Notes under the pieces: model-generated
Seen by the model: the letters and a program-made list of their open reading frames with translations, nothing else
Databases searched by the model: none
What the model was told of the DNA's origin: nothing
From: Deltaproteobacteria bacterium
Lineage (GTDB): Bacteria > Desulfobacterota > Desulfuromonadia > Geobacterales > Pseudopelobacteraceae
Length of the DNA: 64,000 nucleotides
Assembly: GCA_019162745.1 (NCBI GenBank)
Contig: JAFLLC010000063.1
Location: 1-64,000 of the forward strand
Reading direction: 5' to 3'
Part shown: positions 54,652 through 64,000 of the stretch, in pieces
Position numbering within the stretch: the stretch's first letter is position 1
Layout of the letters: each line of letters begins with the position of its first letter
Position numbers and translations under genes: made by a program

Positions 54652-55098
54652 ATGCAGATAGAGTGGTGGTACTGGATTATTGCCGGTTTTTGTCTAATCG
54701 GGCTGGAGTTGGTCATTCCTTCATTTACGATCATCTGGTTCGGTCTGGGGGCGCTCTTCGTCGGTGCGATCAGCGGATTATGGCCAGATTTTCCTCTTGC
54801 GGGCCAAGTCGCACTCTGGTCGGCGGCCTCGATCTCCTTTACGATAATGTGGTTTAAATATCTGAAGCCTAAGGGTGACCGGACGCATGCCGGGATGTCA
54901 AAAGAGGGTATCGTTGGTGAAACCGGTATTGTCATCCGGGGCACTGATGATAGTTATGGGCGAGGGGTTGTTAAATTTCGTATTTCGGTTTTAGGGGCGG
55001 ATGAGTGGAGCTGCTATTCCAGTGAAATACTCCATGTTGGCGATCGTGTCAGGGTTGCTGATATTGAAGGACAGATACTTAAAGTAGAAATAATCTAA
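54652..55098 (+). CDS. NfeD-family membrane protein
   Basis: WWYWIIAGFCLIGLELVIPSFTIIWFGLGALFVGAIS; C-terminal OB-like domain; precedes the SPFH gene. Confidence 0.9.
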   Translation: MQIEWWYWIIAGFCLIGLELVIPSFTIIWFGLGALFVGAISGLWPDFPLAGQVALWSAASISFTIMWFKYLKPKGDRTHAGMSKEGIVGETGIVIRGTDDSYGRGVVKFRISVLGADEWSCYSSEILHVGDRVRVADIEGQILKVEII

Positions 55099-55114
55099 GC
55101 GGGAGGGGAAAAAC

Positions 55115-55963
55115 ATGCCGGGTATTATTATTTTTGTGGTTCTTCTGGTTCTGGTGGCAGCAACCCTGTTTGCCGGTGTAAAGACTGTTCCCCAAGGGCA
55201 GGAGTGGGTGGTGGAGCGTTTGGGTAAATATCATGTCACGCTTAAGCCCGGTCTCAACTTCATTTTCCCCTATATCGACATCGTAGCCTACCGTGTTTCG
55301 ACAAAGGGTGATGTCCTCTCAATCGGCGCTCAGGAAGTTATTACAAAAGATAATGCTGTAATCATCACGAATGCCATTGCTTTCATCAAGGTCACCGACC
55401 CGACCCGTGCCGTCTATGAAATCCAGAACTACGAATATGCCATTCAAAATCTGGTCATGACTTCGTTGCGGGCCATCATCGGTCAAATGGATCTTAACAG
55501 GGCTCTTTCCGAACGGGAGCACATCAAGGCCCGCCTGCAGGAAAATATCTCCAAAGAGGTCGCTGCATGGGGAATTTATGTGCAATCGGTAGAGATCCAG
55601 GATATCAAGCCGTCCGAATCGATGCAGAAGGCGATGGAACAGCAGGCGAGCGCCGATCGCTTTAAACAGGCGACGATTCTGGAAGCGGAAGGAAAGCGCG
55701 AGGCGACCATTCGCGAGGCCGAGGGGCGTCTGGAGGCGGCAAAGCGGGAAGCCGAAGCCCAGATTCGCTTGGCCGAAGCGTCTGCCAAGGCGATCAGTGA
55801 TATCAGCGAAGCGATCAAGGATAATGATCTTCCTGCGGTCTTCCTGCTGGGCGACCGTTATATCAATACACTGCAGAAGATCGCCACATCGCCAAACGCC
55901 AAGCTGGTGATACTGCCGTCCGATCTGCCGGCGGCCATTCGGGGACTGCTGGGGAAAGGGTAG
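55115..55963 (+). CDS. SPFH/band 7 (stomatin-like) protein
   Basis: VPQGQEWVVERLGKYHVTLKPGLNFIFPYIDIVAYRVSTKGDVLSIGAQEVITKDNAVI. Confidence 0.95.
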   Translation: MPGIIIFVVLLVLVAATLFAGVKTVPQGQEWVVERLGKYHVTLKPGLNFIFPYIDIVAYRVSTKGDVLSIGAQEVITKDNAVIITNAIAFIKVTDPTRAVYEIQNYEYAIQNLVMTSLRAIIGQMDLNRALSEREHIKARLQENISKEVAAWGIYVQSVEIQDIKPSESMQKAMEQQASADRFKQATILEAEGKREATIREAEGRLEAAKREAEAQIRLAEASAKAISDISEAIKDNDLPAVFLLGDRYINTLQKIATSPNAKLVILPSDLPAAIRGLLGKG

Positions 55964-56013
55964 GAGGGAGAGAGCCGTTTTGGACTGGTAAAAAACAAAG
56001 TTACACATCACTC

Positions 56014-56046
56014 AAATGGCCGCAGTGAAATCTGCGGTCATTTCTC
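56014..56046 (+). terminator. Possible terminator hairpin after the SPFH gene
   Basis: AAATGGCCGCAG (56014-56025) / CTGCGGTCATTT (56032-56043), 12 bp with one G-U; weak U tract. Confidence 0.4.
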
Positions 56047-56146
56047 GTCCGAAGCTCAGGTCCAATTGTCCCTTATTTCACTCAAGGTAAAAACATTACA
56101 ATAACCCATCAAAGCGGCGCGCCCACACATATCCGTTTTTCATCCT

Positions 56147-56455
56147 TCAGTTGGCTGAATCAGCAAGTTTCAGGGGTGCGGCCGTTTTTTCAATCACCAC
56201 CCTGAACTCCTCACTTGTCCCCGCCCACTCGACAAGGTCAACCTGAAACGGGAGATCGCTGTCATCAAAGGCATCGCGCAGGATTCTCATGGTTGTAACC
56301 GGAAGCGGTTCATTCCCCATTATTACAAGGTCTATATCTGAATATGGTTTGGCTGTGCCGTTGGCGCGAGAGCCGAAGATTCGCACTTCACGGTCGGGGA
56401 GGTGATTGGCAAGTATTTCACATACAATATTGCGGTGTTTCGGCTTGAGATCCAT
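56147..56455 (-). CDS. MNT-type nucleotidyltransferase
   Basis: EVRIFGSRANGTAKPYSDIDLVIM. Confidence 0.9.
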   Translation of the reverse strand: MDLKPKHRNIVCEILANHLPDREVRIFGSRANGTAKPYSDIDLVIMGNEPLPVTTMRILRDAFDDSDLPFQVDLVEWAGTSEEFRVVIEKTAAPLKLADSAN

Positions 56456-56862
56456 CAGTTTTTACGGCTGCTTTCTTTCAGGCTGGCGAGCAGCTCTTCG
56501 GCATGTCCGGCAAATGCGGGCAACGCCTCAAATACTCTGGCCGCTTTCACTTCATCGTAGGTGTGTGAAGTAATGTTGCGCCGCTCACGATAATCAAACC
56601 ACGCTTCAACATCCTGAACCAGTCCCCGTTCCGCACCAATACGGAAAAGATGTCGGTAGCTGAAACCATCAACCTCTGAAGGATTGGGAAGCTCCAGTTC
56701 CATTTGGCGTTTGAGCATTTTCCAGCAGAGTTCAAATGTATATTCAAACCGCTGAATGCAGGCATCACGAAGTTCTTCATCACCAGATGCAGCAGTCGCC
56801 CTGGTAAGTGCACGTTTCAGGCTGTTTATGGCTTTCTCCAAAGGTGAAAAATCAATGGGCAT
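56455..56862 (-). CDS. HI0074-family nucleotidyltransferase substrate-binding protein (HEPN-like partner)
   Basis: FSPLEKAINSLKRALTR...RDACIQRFEYTFELCWKMLKRQMELE...WFDYRERRNITSHTYDEVKAARVFEALPAF. Confidence 0.92.
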   Translation of the reverse strand: MPIDFSPLEKAINSLKRALTRATAASGDEELRDACIQRFEYTFELCWKMLKRQMELELPNPSEVDGFSYRHLFRIGAERGLVQDVEAWFDYRERRNITSHTYDEVKAARVFEALPAFAGHAEELLASLKESSRKN

Positions 56863-56909
56863 ATATTCTCCGATACCGTCTGGATATACTGAACTTCAAT
56901 TTACCATCA

Positions 56910-58010
56910 TTAGAACATAAAGCGCCTCATACTGATGCTCTGCAGCAGCCCGATCCCGACCATGGAGGTGATCATCGATGTGCCCCCGTAGGAAAAAAAC
57001 GGCAGCGGTACACCGACCACCGGAAACAGCCCGATTACCATCCCCATGTTGATGACGATATGCCAGAAGAGCATGGCCGTGACGCCTACAGCAAGCAGAG
57101 CTCCGAAACGGTCATTGCAGCGCCGGGCGATGTTGAGTCCCCACAGCACCAGCGAAAGGTAAAGGATAATCAGCAGCAGGCAGCCGATAAAGCCCCACTC
57201 TTCAGCAAAAACGGAGAAGGCGAAGTCGGTATGCTGTTCGGGGAGAAAACGTAATTGCGACTGAGTCCCTTTGATAAAACCTTTGCCGGAGAATCCCCCT
57301 GACCCGACGGCTATTTTACTTTGGATGATGTGGTAGCCGCTCCCGAGTCGTGATCTTTCAGGGTTAAGGAAATCAAGAACCCGGTTTTTTTGATACGGTC
57401 TTAACAGAAACGCCCAACCTACCCAGACCATCGGAATTGTGACGCAGATAAAGGTCACAATCGCCGACCAGCGCAAACCGACGTACATGGTCATGGACAG
57501 GGCGATCAAAACGATCAGGGTAGCCGTCCCTAAATCCGGCTGTTTCATAATCAACGCTGCCGGAAGAGCGAGAAGGCCCAGTGGAACAAGCACTTCTCTG
57601 ACCGCCAGTCCGCCGACCGTCTGGAAATTGTTAAAAAAACGGGCGAACGTCACGATTATAACTATTTTCATGAGCTCTGATGGCTGGATATTAAAAAAAC
57701 CGAGATTCAGCCAGCGTGTAGCTCCCATTGAACTCTTGCCGACAGCAAGCACAGCAAGCAACAGAAGTATTATTGCTCCATAAAACCAATAGGATAAATC
57801 TTCAAAGATATGATAATCAAGGCTGCAAACAACCAATGAAATGATGATTCCTGCCAGCAGCCAGTAAAACTGCTTGATGTAGTAGGACGTCCCGACAATT
57901 TTGTAGGCTGCTGTTGCGCTGTAGATATTCATTATACCAAGCAGGCAGACCGTTATGACCAGTCCGGCCAGAACCCAGTCAATGTTGGTTAGAAGACGAC
58001 GATCAATCAT
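56910..58010 (-). CDS. rodA: Rod-shape-determining SEDS protein
   Basis: RSRLGSGYHIIQSKIAVGSGGFSGKGFIKGTQSQLRFLPEQHTDFAFSVFAEEWGF. Confidence 0.95.
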   Translation of the reverse strand: MIDRRLLTNIDWVLAGLVITVCLLGIMNIYSATAAYKIVGTSYYIKQFYWLLAGIIISLVVCSLDYHIFEDLSYWFYGAIILLLLAVLAVGKSSMGATRWLNLGFFNIQPSELMKIVIIVTFARFFNNFQTVGGLAVREVLVPLGLLALPAALIMKQPDLGTATLIVLIALSMTMYVGLRWSAIVTFICVTIPMVWVGWAFLLRPYQKNRVLDFLNPERSRLGSGYHIIQSKIAVGSGGFSGKGFIKGTQSQLRFLPEQHTDFAFSVFAEEWGFIGCLLLIILYLSLVLWGLNIARRCNDRFGALLAVGVTAMLFWHIVINMGMVIGLFPVVGVPLPFFSYGGTSMITSMVGIGLLQSISMRRFMF

Positions 58011-59952
58011 GCGTGGTATCTCCGTCGATGCGAGGCTCTTTCACGACAGCCTCTCTCCCGTTTTCATCAGGATCTTCATTTCCATCATCTCCTTTTAACG
58101 GTTTGACTGCTTCCTTGCGTGGTGGTTTTTTACCGTCAAAATACGTCCTTAGTATTTTACCGGCTATGGAAGCGGCGGCCGATCCGCCATGCTCGCCATG
58201 TTCAACGACGACAGCAATCGCTATTTCAGGCTTTTCAAAAGGTGCAAAAGCTACAAAAAGTGCATGGTCACGGTATTGGTATGTGGTGCTCTTCTTGCTG
58301 CTGCTCAGCTTGACAACCTGTGATGTGCCGGTTTTTCCCGCCACTTTAACGTCATACAGTCTGGCCACGGACCCAGTGCCTCCCGGTTCATTTACTACGG
58401 CCAGCATCCCCTCCTTGACAAGTCGGAAGGATTCTTTGGAAAAAGAAGCGGTGCCGATGATTTCGGTCCTGGCTTCCTTGAGTGTCTTGCCATCGGCATC
58501 AACGATTCGTTTGACAAGGTGGGGGCGATATATTGTGCCTTCATTGGCAATCGTTGCCGTCATTGAAGCGAGCTGGATCGGAGTTAAAACGACTGCCCCC
58601 TGTCCGATTGAGACCGAGAGTGTTTCGCCACGATACCACCGTTTGCCGAAGCGCTCCTGCTTCCATGCCGCTGTCGGAATGAGCCCGCTCCGTTCGTTCA
58701 GCAGTTCAACACCGAGAGGTGTTCCCATTTTAAAGGAATTAGCCGCCGCGGCAATTTTATCCACTCCCAGCTTTTCCCCTAGCTGATAAAAATATACATC
58801 GCATGATTCACGTAAAGCTTTGTGCAGATTGGTGGCCCCGTGCCCTTTTTTGTTCCAGCAGTTGAATGTAGAGGTTCCAAGTTTGTAGCTGCCGCTGCAA
58901 TTAACCGTTGTTGACTCGTCGATCATGTTATTTTGCAAACCAGCAAGAGCGGTAATCATTTTGAAGGTGGAACCGGGGGGGTACTGGCCGCTGAGCGCCT
59001 TGTTCTCAAGTGGATGGCGCTTGTCGTCAAGATATCCCTGCCAGATGTCTGCCGGCATTTTACCGCTGAAGAGTGAAGGATCAAAGCCGGGATTGCTGAC
59101 AAAAGCCAGAATTTCACCATTGGTGACATCCATGACAACAGCTGCACCGGCCTGTTCCCCAAAGGATTGCTCGGCCTGCTGCTGGACATTCGCATCAATC
59201 GTCAGCAATACACTGTTACCGACTGTCGGATATTTTTCGGAGACGGTCCGCAATATCCTTCCCCTGGCATCGACTTCAAGCTGGCGGCCGCCGTCGACGC
59301 CGTGCAGCTCTTTTTCCAGAGCGCGTTCAATGCCGTTTTTACCAATGTAATCACCGGGGTTATAATCTTCCAAACCGGCTGAATTCAATTCTTTTTCGGA
59401 GACTTCGCCAATATACCCGAGCAGATGAGAAGCAAGCTGGCCGCTGGTGTATTCTCGTACCGGCTTCATCTCGATCTCGATGCCGGGCAACCTCAAACGG
59501 TTTTCTTCAACAATCTCGACGTGGTCACGGGATATATTTGAAGCCAGTACAATCGGGTAGTATTTGGCCCGTCCCTTGCTTTTTTCCCATCTTTCCGCCA
59601 TATCCGCCCGATCGAGTCCTAGCAGTTCGGAAAGTAGTGTGAGAAGCGCTTCCTTATCCGTAACTTCCTGCTGGATGACCGCAAGACTGAATGATGGGCG
59701 GTTGCTGACCAGCAGCTTGCCGGTGCGATCCAGTAAAGCACCACGGGAGGCGGCTACAGGTACGAAACGGAGTCGGTTACTTTCCGATTTTGCCAGATAG
59801 TCATCTGCTCTCAGTATCTGTAAATGCCATAAGCGTATCACCAGGAACAGAAATGCGACCCCGACTATAAACGAGATAACCATTATCCGCTTCTTTGATT
59901 CCAACAATTCCCGGACAAAGCGTCGCTCCCTCATGACGCTTCCAATTGGCAT
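58003..59952 (-). CDS. mrdA: Penicillin-binding protein 2
   Basis: SGQYPPGSTFKMITALAGLQ; VAGKTGTSQVV; HALFVAFAPFEKPEIAIAVVVEHG. Confidence 0.95.
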   Translation of the reverse strand: MPIGSVMRERRFVRELLESKKRIMVISFIVGVAFLFLVIRLWHLQILRADDYLAKSESNRLRFVPVAASRGALLDRTGKLLVSNRPSFSLAVIQQEVTDKEALLTLLSELLGLDRADMAERWEKSKGRAKYYPIVLASNISRDHVEIVEENRLRLPGIEIEMKPVREYTSGQLASHLLGYIGEVSEKELNSAGLEDYNPGDYIGKNGIERALEKELHGVDGGRQLEVDARGRILRTVSEKYPTVGNSVLLTIDANVQQQAEQSFGEQAGAAVVMDVTNGEILAFVSNPGFDPSLFSGKMPADIWQGYLDDKRHPLENKALSGQYPPGSTFKMITALAGLQNNMIDESTTVNCSGSYKLGTSTFNCWNKKGHGATNLHKALRESCDVYFYQLGEKLGVDKIAAAANSFKMGTPLGVELLNERSGLIPTAAWKQERFGKRWYRGETLSVSIGQGAVVLTPIQLASMTATIANEGTIYRPHLVKRIVDADGKTLKEARTEIIGTASFSKESFRLVKEGMLAVVNEPGGTGSVARLYDVKVAGKTGTSQVVKLSSSKKSTTYQYRDHALFVAFAPFEKPEIAIAVVVEHGEHGGSAAASIAGKILRTYFDGKKPPRKEAVKPLKGDDGNEDPDENGREAVVKEPRIDGDTTHD

Positions 59953-60425
59953 TCAAATACCGGGAATACAGAAATAACTGATGCAATAAATGCATTGACT
60001 AAAAGGCGCGGAAAGATATCCGCAAGCATGGAATAAGCAATTCCGGGAGATGAGGTAAACGTTATCAGCAGGAGCAGATTCATGGTGAATCCGGCGAGTG
60101 TAACACCGGCAACTGTCAGGACGAACAAAATAGCACTGTCGGCATACAATCGGTCTGAAACACTCCTGATGACCAGAAATGAAATCAGAAAGGTAACGGC
60201 ATTAAGTCCCAGGTACAGGCCACTGAATACATCATTGGCTATACCAAGCAGCGTGGCCATAAACGCCCCCGCCCCGAATGATCCGCGCAGGGAGATATAA
60301 ACCATGATGATGAGCAACAGATCCGGTTTGAAGGGGGGGCGTATAAATACGGGAAGCAGTGATACCTGGATGACAATAGACGCGATTATGAGACAGAAAA
60401 ACAGCAAAGCGGCACGTCTATTCAT
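59931..60425 (-). CDS. mreD: Rod shape-determining protein MreD
   Basis: Multi-TM protein MNRRAALLFFCLIIASIVIQVSLLPVFIRPPFKPDLLLIIMVYISLRG between mreC and mrdA; start inferred. Confidence 0.88.
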   Translation of the reverse strand: MNRRAALLFFCLIIASIVIQVSLLPVFIRPPFKPDLLLIIMVYISLRGSFGAGAFMATLLGIANDVFSGLYLGLNAVTFLISFLVIRSVSDRLYADSAILFVLTVAGVTLAGFTMNLLLLITFTSSPGIAYSMLADIFPRLLVNAFIASVISVFPVFECQLEAS

Positions 60426-61239
60426 AACCGCCCCGCTGCACAACCAGAACTTCTTCCAGGTGTGTGAGGTTGACGGCCGGCCGAATCGTGACGCTTTGGA
60501 ATATGCCGTATTCGCCTCGCTTGACCATGGTAACCTCGCCAATCGGCAGCCCTTTCAGAAAGAGTCCGCCGATCCCGGACGTTATAACGGTATCACCGAC
60601 CTTGACATCTTCTTCGCGTTTTGTAAATTCGAGTGTGCAGAGCATCTCATCCTTGCCTTTGACGACTCCGCGAGCGCGGGAACGCTGAATCGTAGCAGAG
60701 ATGCCGCTGGCGTGATCAGTCAGAAGTAGAACGCGCGAGGTTGAGGTGGCAACCTTGACGGTCTGACCGACAACACCATCGGCAGAAATAACCGCCATTC
60801 CTTCGCGAATACCGCTTGAACTGCCGCGATTAATTATCAGCGTCCTGAACCAAGATGTAACGTCTTCTCCAATAACGCTTGCAGCTACGGTTGAAGCTTC
60901 AACTCTCTTTTTCATGTCCAGCAGTCGCTCAAGGCGCTGGTTTGCCAAACGTAATTCATTGCCTTCCAGCACCCGCAGATTGAGAGCGCTAATGTCGTGA
61001 CGCAAGCGTAGATTTTCACGATGAGTATCAATCAGTAGTATATAGTCGTCCCAAATATCTTCAACAAAACCGCTTATCATGGAAACCGGCTGGAGGATAG
61101 GTGACAACACAGTGAGGAGCGAGCGCTCAATGATATTTGCCTCCCGGTTGCGGGGGATATTCAGCGAAAAAACCAGCAGGGCAATCAGGATAGCGATGCC
61201 GGTCAAAAGCGGATACATATATTTTTTTAGAAAATCCAT
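60418..61239 (-). CDS. mreC: Rod shape-determining protein MreC
   Basis: N-terminal TM and coiled coil; GIREGMAVISADGVVGQTVKVATSTSRVLLLTDHASGISATIQRSRARGVVKG. Confidence 0.93.
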   Translation of the reverse strand: MDFLKKYMYPLLTGIAILIALLVFSLNIPRNREANIIERSLLTVLSPILQPVSMISGFVEDIWDDYILLIDTHRENLRLRHDISALNLRVLEGNELRLANQRLERLLDMKKRVEASTVAASVIGEDVTSWFRTLIINRGSSSGIREGMAVISADGVVGQTVKVATSTSRVLLLTDHASGISATIQRSRARGVVKGKDEMLCTLEFTKREEDVKVGDTVITSGIGGLFLKGLPIGEVTMVKRGEYGIFQSVTIRPAVNLTHLEEVLVVQRGGYE

Positions 61240-61263
61240 GGAATCAGTACCGTTCTAATTTTA

Positions 61264-62157
61264 TCAGATTCCGCACAATTCGGATTCATTGTAGACGCGC
61301 TGGAGATATTCCTTGTAGGAAGAGTTGGGCGTTGCTTCAATAACTGTTTTCATCTGCTGACAATTGATAAAAGCACGGCGCAGCGCTATTTCTTCAAGAC
61401 AAGCGATTTTCAGCCCCTGTCTCGATTCGATCGTTTCTATAAAGTTGCTTGCCTCCAGCAAACTTTTATGCGTGCCGGTATCAAGCCAGGCAATGCCGCG
61501 TCCAAGACGCTCGACCATCAATTCACCCCTCCGCAGATATTCCAGATTTATATCGGTGATTTCCAGTTCACCACGGGCCGATGGTTTTATAGATTTAGCC
61601 ACCTCGACTATATTTTTGTCGTACAGATAAAGACCGGGCACCGCATAGTTAGATTTCGGCCGCAGCGGTTTTTCCTCGATACTCAGCACTTTACCTTCAG
61701 CATCAAAGGCAACAACACCGTAACGTTCCGGGTCGTTGACCTGATAGCCGAAAACACGGGCACCGGTAGTAAATTCTGATACTATTCTGTCCAGATTCAT
61801 TTTACCGTAAAATATGTTATCACCCAGAATCAGGCAGACAGGCTGGTTTTTAATAAACTCCTCGCCAACCAGAAATGCCTGGGCAATTCCCTTCGGTTCC
61901 GGCTGTATCTTGTAAGAAATAGTTATCCCCCAACGCGAGCCGTCCCCCAAAAGCGCCTCAAAACGAGGCGTGTCGTGCGGGGTTGAAATAAGCAGTATAT
62001 CCTTGATTCCGGCTGTCATCAGTGTTGCCAGAGGGTAATAGATCATCGGTTTGTCATACACCGGCTGCAGCTGTTTACTGGCGACCAGTGTCAAAGGAAA
62101 GAGACGGCTGCCGGCTCCCCCAGCCAGAATTATTCCTTTTTTTATCCCTTGGGACAT
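61264..62157 (-). CDS. rfbA: Glucose-1-phosphate thymidylyltransferase
   Basis: [66 protein letters not shown]. Confidence 0.95.
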   Translation of the reverse strand: MSQGIKKGIILAGGAGSRLFPLTLVASKQLQPVYDKPMIYYPLATLMTAGIKDILLISTPHDTPRFEALLGDGSRWGITISYKIQPEPKGIAQAFLVGEEFIKNQPVCLILGDNIFYGKMNLDRIVSEFTTGARVFGYQVNDPERYGVVAFDAEGKVLSIEEKPLRPKSNYAVPGLYLYDKNIVEVAKSIKPSARGELEITDINLEYLRRGELMVERLGRGIAWLDTGTHKSLLEASNFIETIESRQGLKIACLEEIALRRAFINCQQMKTVIEATPNSSYKEYLQRVYNESELCGI

Positions 62158-62303
62158 ACTGACTCCTCACGTTGATTTTGTATTCTTTTAGTAAGTTAGA
62201 AATTTTCTTGCGTTTTTTTTGGCAAGAAAATAATTTCGTTAACGCACTTATCCAGTTTATATGGGTTAGGTAGCATGTTACCTTGACAGGTGTCAAATCT
62301 GAT

Positions 62304-62852
62304 CTAAAAAAACAGCAGAGATTCAACCGCCGATAGCAGATCATCGCATACTTCTGTTTCAGTTCCGACCTGCCGCTCTTCATCTCTTCCGTATCCGGTA
62401 CGGACCAGAATCGTATGGCACCCTGCGGCCGTTCCGGCTTCAATATCGGCCAGTTTATCACCGATCATGGTTGAATTTGTCAGGTCGATGTCATAGCGCG
62501 CAGCAGCTTCCTGCAACATCCCTGGCAGCGGTTTCCGGCAATCGCACGGGAGGGCATAGCTGCCGCGGCCGGCGGGATGGTGCGGGCAGTAAAACCAGGC
62601 ATCGATGTGCGCTCCTGAACTCTCCAGCTCATGGTCGATATGGCGATGCAGGTTTTCAACGTCATCTTCAGTATAATAGCCCCGTGCAACGCCAGACTGA
62701 TTGGTTACCACCACAACCATTATGTCTGCCCGGTTTAGTCGATAAATAGCTTCCGGGGCTCCCGGGATGAATTCGAAATCTGCGCTCTGATACAGATACT
62801 CCTTTTCGATATTGATGGTGCCATCCCGGTCCAGAAATACGGCGCGCTTCAT
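62304..62852 (-). CDS. gmhB: D-glycero-beta-D-manno-heptose 1,7-bisphosphate 7-phosphatase
   Basis: MKRAVFLDRDGTINIEKEYLYQ; VVTNQSGVARGYYTEDDV; CDCRKPLPGMLQEAAARYDIDLTNSTMIGDKLADIEAG. Confidence 0.93.
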   Translation of the reverse strand: MKRAVFLDRDGTINIEKEYLYQSADFEFIPGAPEAIYRLNRADIMVVVVTNQSGVARGYYTEDDVENLHRHIDHELESSGAHIDAWFYCPHHPAGRGSYALPCDCRKPLPGMLQEAAARYDIDLTNSTMIGDKLADIEAGTAAGCHTILVRTGYGRDEERQVGTETEVCDDLLSAVESLLFF

Positions 62853-62985
62853 CAAAACCTCCGAAACTATTATTTCATAATATTTAACCTGCTGATTTAG
62901 TAAGCAATTCATACAGAGAAGCATTGACAACCTGATACGAAAACAACTATAACACCACTTATTAATATTAAGGGAGATGTCTTAC

Positions 62986-64000
62986 GTGATCAAAACTAAT
63001 AATCTTAAAGTTACCGGTATCACACCAATAATCGCACCGGCAGACCTGCGTCAGGTTTTTCCATTATCGGAAAAAGACCGTGCCTTTATAAGCAGAAGCA
63101 GAGAACAGATAAAGGAGATCATTCAGCGCAGGGACAAGCGGTTGATGGTGGTAGTCGGTCCCTGCTCGATTCACGATACTGGAGCTGCCCTCGAATATGC
63201 CGGAAGATTGGCAGAACTTTCGCGTAAGGTTAATGATCAGCTCCTGCTTATCATGAGAGTGTATTTTGAAAAGCCACGCACCACTGTCGGCTGGAAGGGG
63301 CTGATCAATGACCCGGACATGAACGGCACTCACCTTATTTCCAAGGGGCTCGGCATCGCCCGCGGCCTCCTCAGTCGCATGACGGCGCTGGAAGTTCCGG
63401 TCGCCAACGAAATGCTTGATCCGATCACCCCGGAATATGTGGCCGACCTTATCAGTTGGGGTGCCATTGGCGCCCGTACGACCGAATCACAGACCCATCG
63501 CGAAATATCCAGCGGTCTTTCTTTCCCTGTCGGCTTCAAAAACGGCACTGACGGTAACCTGCAGATTGCCATTGATGCGATCAAGGCTGCACAGCATCCG
63601 CACAGCTTCCTCGGTATCAACCGGGAAGGGAGGACTTCCATCATTCATACCAGCGGCAATCCGGATGTGCATATCGTCCTGAGGGGTGGCTCTAGAAAAA
63701 TAAACTACCAGCCAGAGGATATTGCCTATACTGAGGAACAACTAAACAAAAACGGTCTGCTGCCGACCATGATGGTTGACTGCAGTCACGGAAACTCAAG
63801 CAAAGACTATAAAAAGCAGCCCGAAGTTCTGGAATGCGTTGTCGATCAGCTGCTGGCCGGTAACAGCTCTATCTCCGGCGTCATGATTGAAAGCAACCTT
63901 GAAGCCGGCAACCAGAAAATTCCTGTTGATATCGGTCAGTTGAAATACGGTGTTTCAATAACTGATGCCTGTATCGACTGGGGTACGACGGAAAAAATCC
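62986..64000 (+). CDS. aroG: 3-deoxy-7-phosphoheptulonate synthase (DAHP synthase, class I), 3' end outside window
   Basis: Own translation: VVGPCSIHDTGAALEYAGRLAEL...LLIMRVYFEKPRTTVGWKGLINDPDMNGT...MVDCSHGNSSKDYKKQ; GTG 62986 (or ATG 62977) start; no stop before window end. Confidence 0.93.
   Translation, partial: MIKTNNLKVTGITPIIAPADLRQVFPLSEKDRAFISRSREQIKEIIQRRDKRLMVVVGPCSIHDTGAALEYAGRLAELSRKVNDQLLLIMRVYFEKPRTTVGWKGLINDPDMNGTHLISKGLGIARGLLSRMTALEVPVANEMLDPITPEYVADLISWGAIGARTTESQTHREISSGLSFPVGFKNGTDGNLQIAIDAIKAAQHPHSFLGINREGRTSIIHTSGNPDVHIVLRGGSRKINYQPEDIAYTEEQLNKNGLLPTMMVDCSHGNSSKDYKKQPEVLECVVDQLLAGNSSISGVMIESNLEAGNQKIPVDIGQLKYGVSITDACIDWGTTEKI

Noticed and set aside
1-64000. tRNA or rRNA genes
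   Set aside because: Scanned the intergenic gaps by eye and found no cloverleaf or rRNA-like sequence; tRNAscan-SE/barrnap would be decisive.

Overview
This 64 kb chromosomal window looks Geobacter/Desulfuromonadales-like from gene content (inference; no database search was possible). It starts inside a two-partner-secretion exoprotein gene and ends inside a DAHP synthase gene. Core blocks: TpsA/TpsB; DUF3300-DUF2950; pqiAABC-type MCE operon (- strand); glnD; a cobalamin uptake operon (btuB-btuF-btuC-btuD-tonB) behind two tandem cobalamin riboswitches; xerD, 7TM-HD hydrolase, ybeY, dgkA-PAP2; asnS; a four-gene sensory operon with a stand-alone B12-binding protein carrying a CarH-like W-x9-EH motif; a purine/pyrimidine block (purB, mscS, purL, purQ, purF, pyrE) interspersed with five MNT nucleotidyltransferase genes, four HEPN or HI0074-type partners, two PIN-type toxin-antitoxin pairs and an SNF2+RecQ helicase pair; tlyA, HIT, nfeD/SPFH; rodA-mrdA-mreD-mreC; rfbA, gmhB and aroG. 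Best leads: (1) the CarH-like B12 protein embedded among histidine kinases with no DNA-binding domain; (2) a densely structured putative ncRNA or leader at 33078-33300; (3) tandem cobalamin riboswitches with apparently different expression platforms; (4) MNT/HEPN modules inside the purine operon, one HEPN carrying two in-frame UAG codons; (5) a palindromic repeat inside the purL coding sequence.
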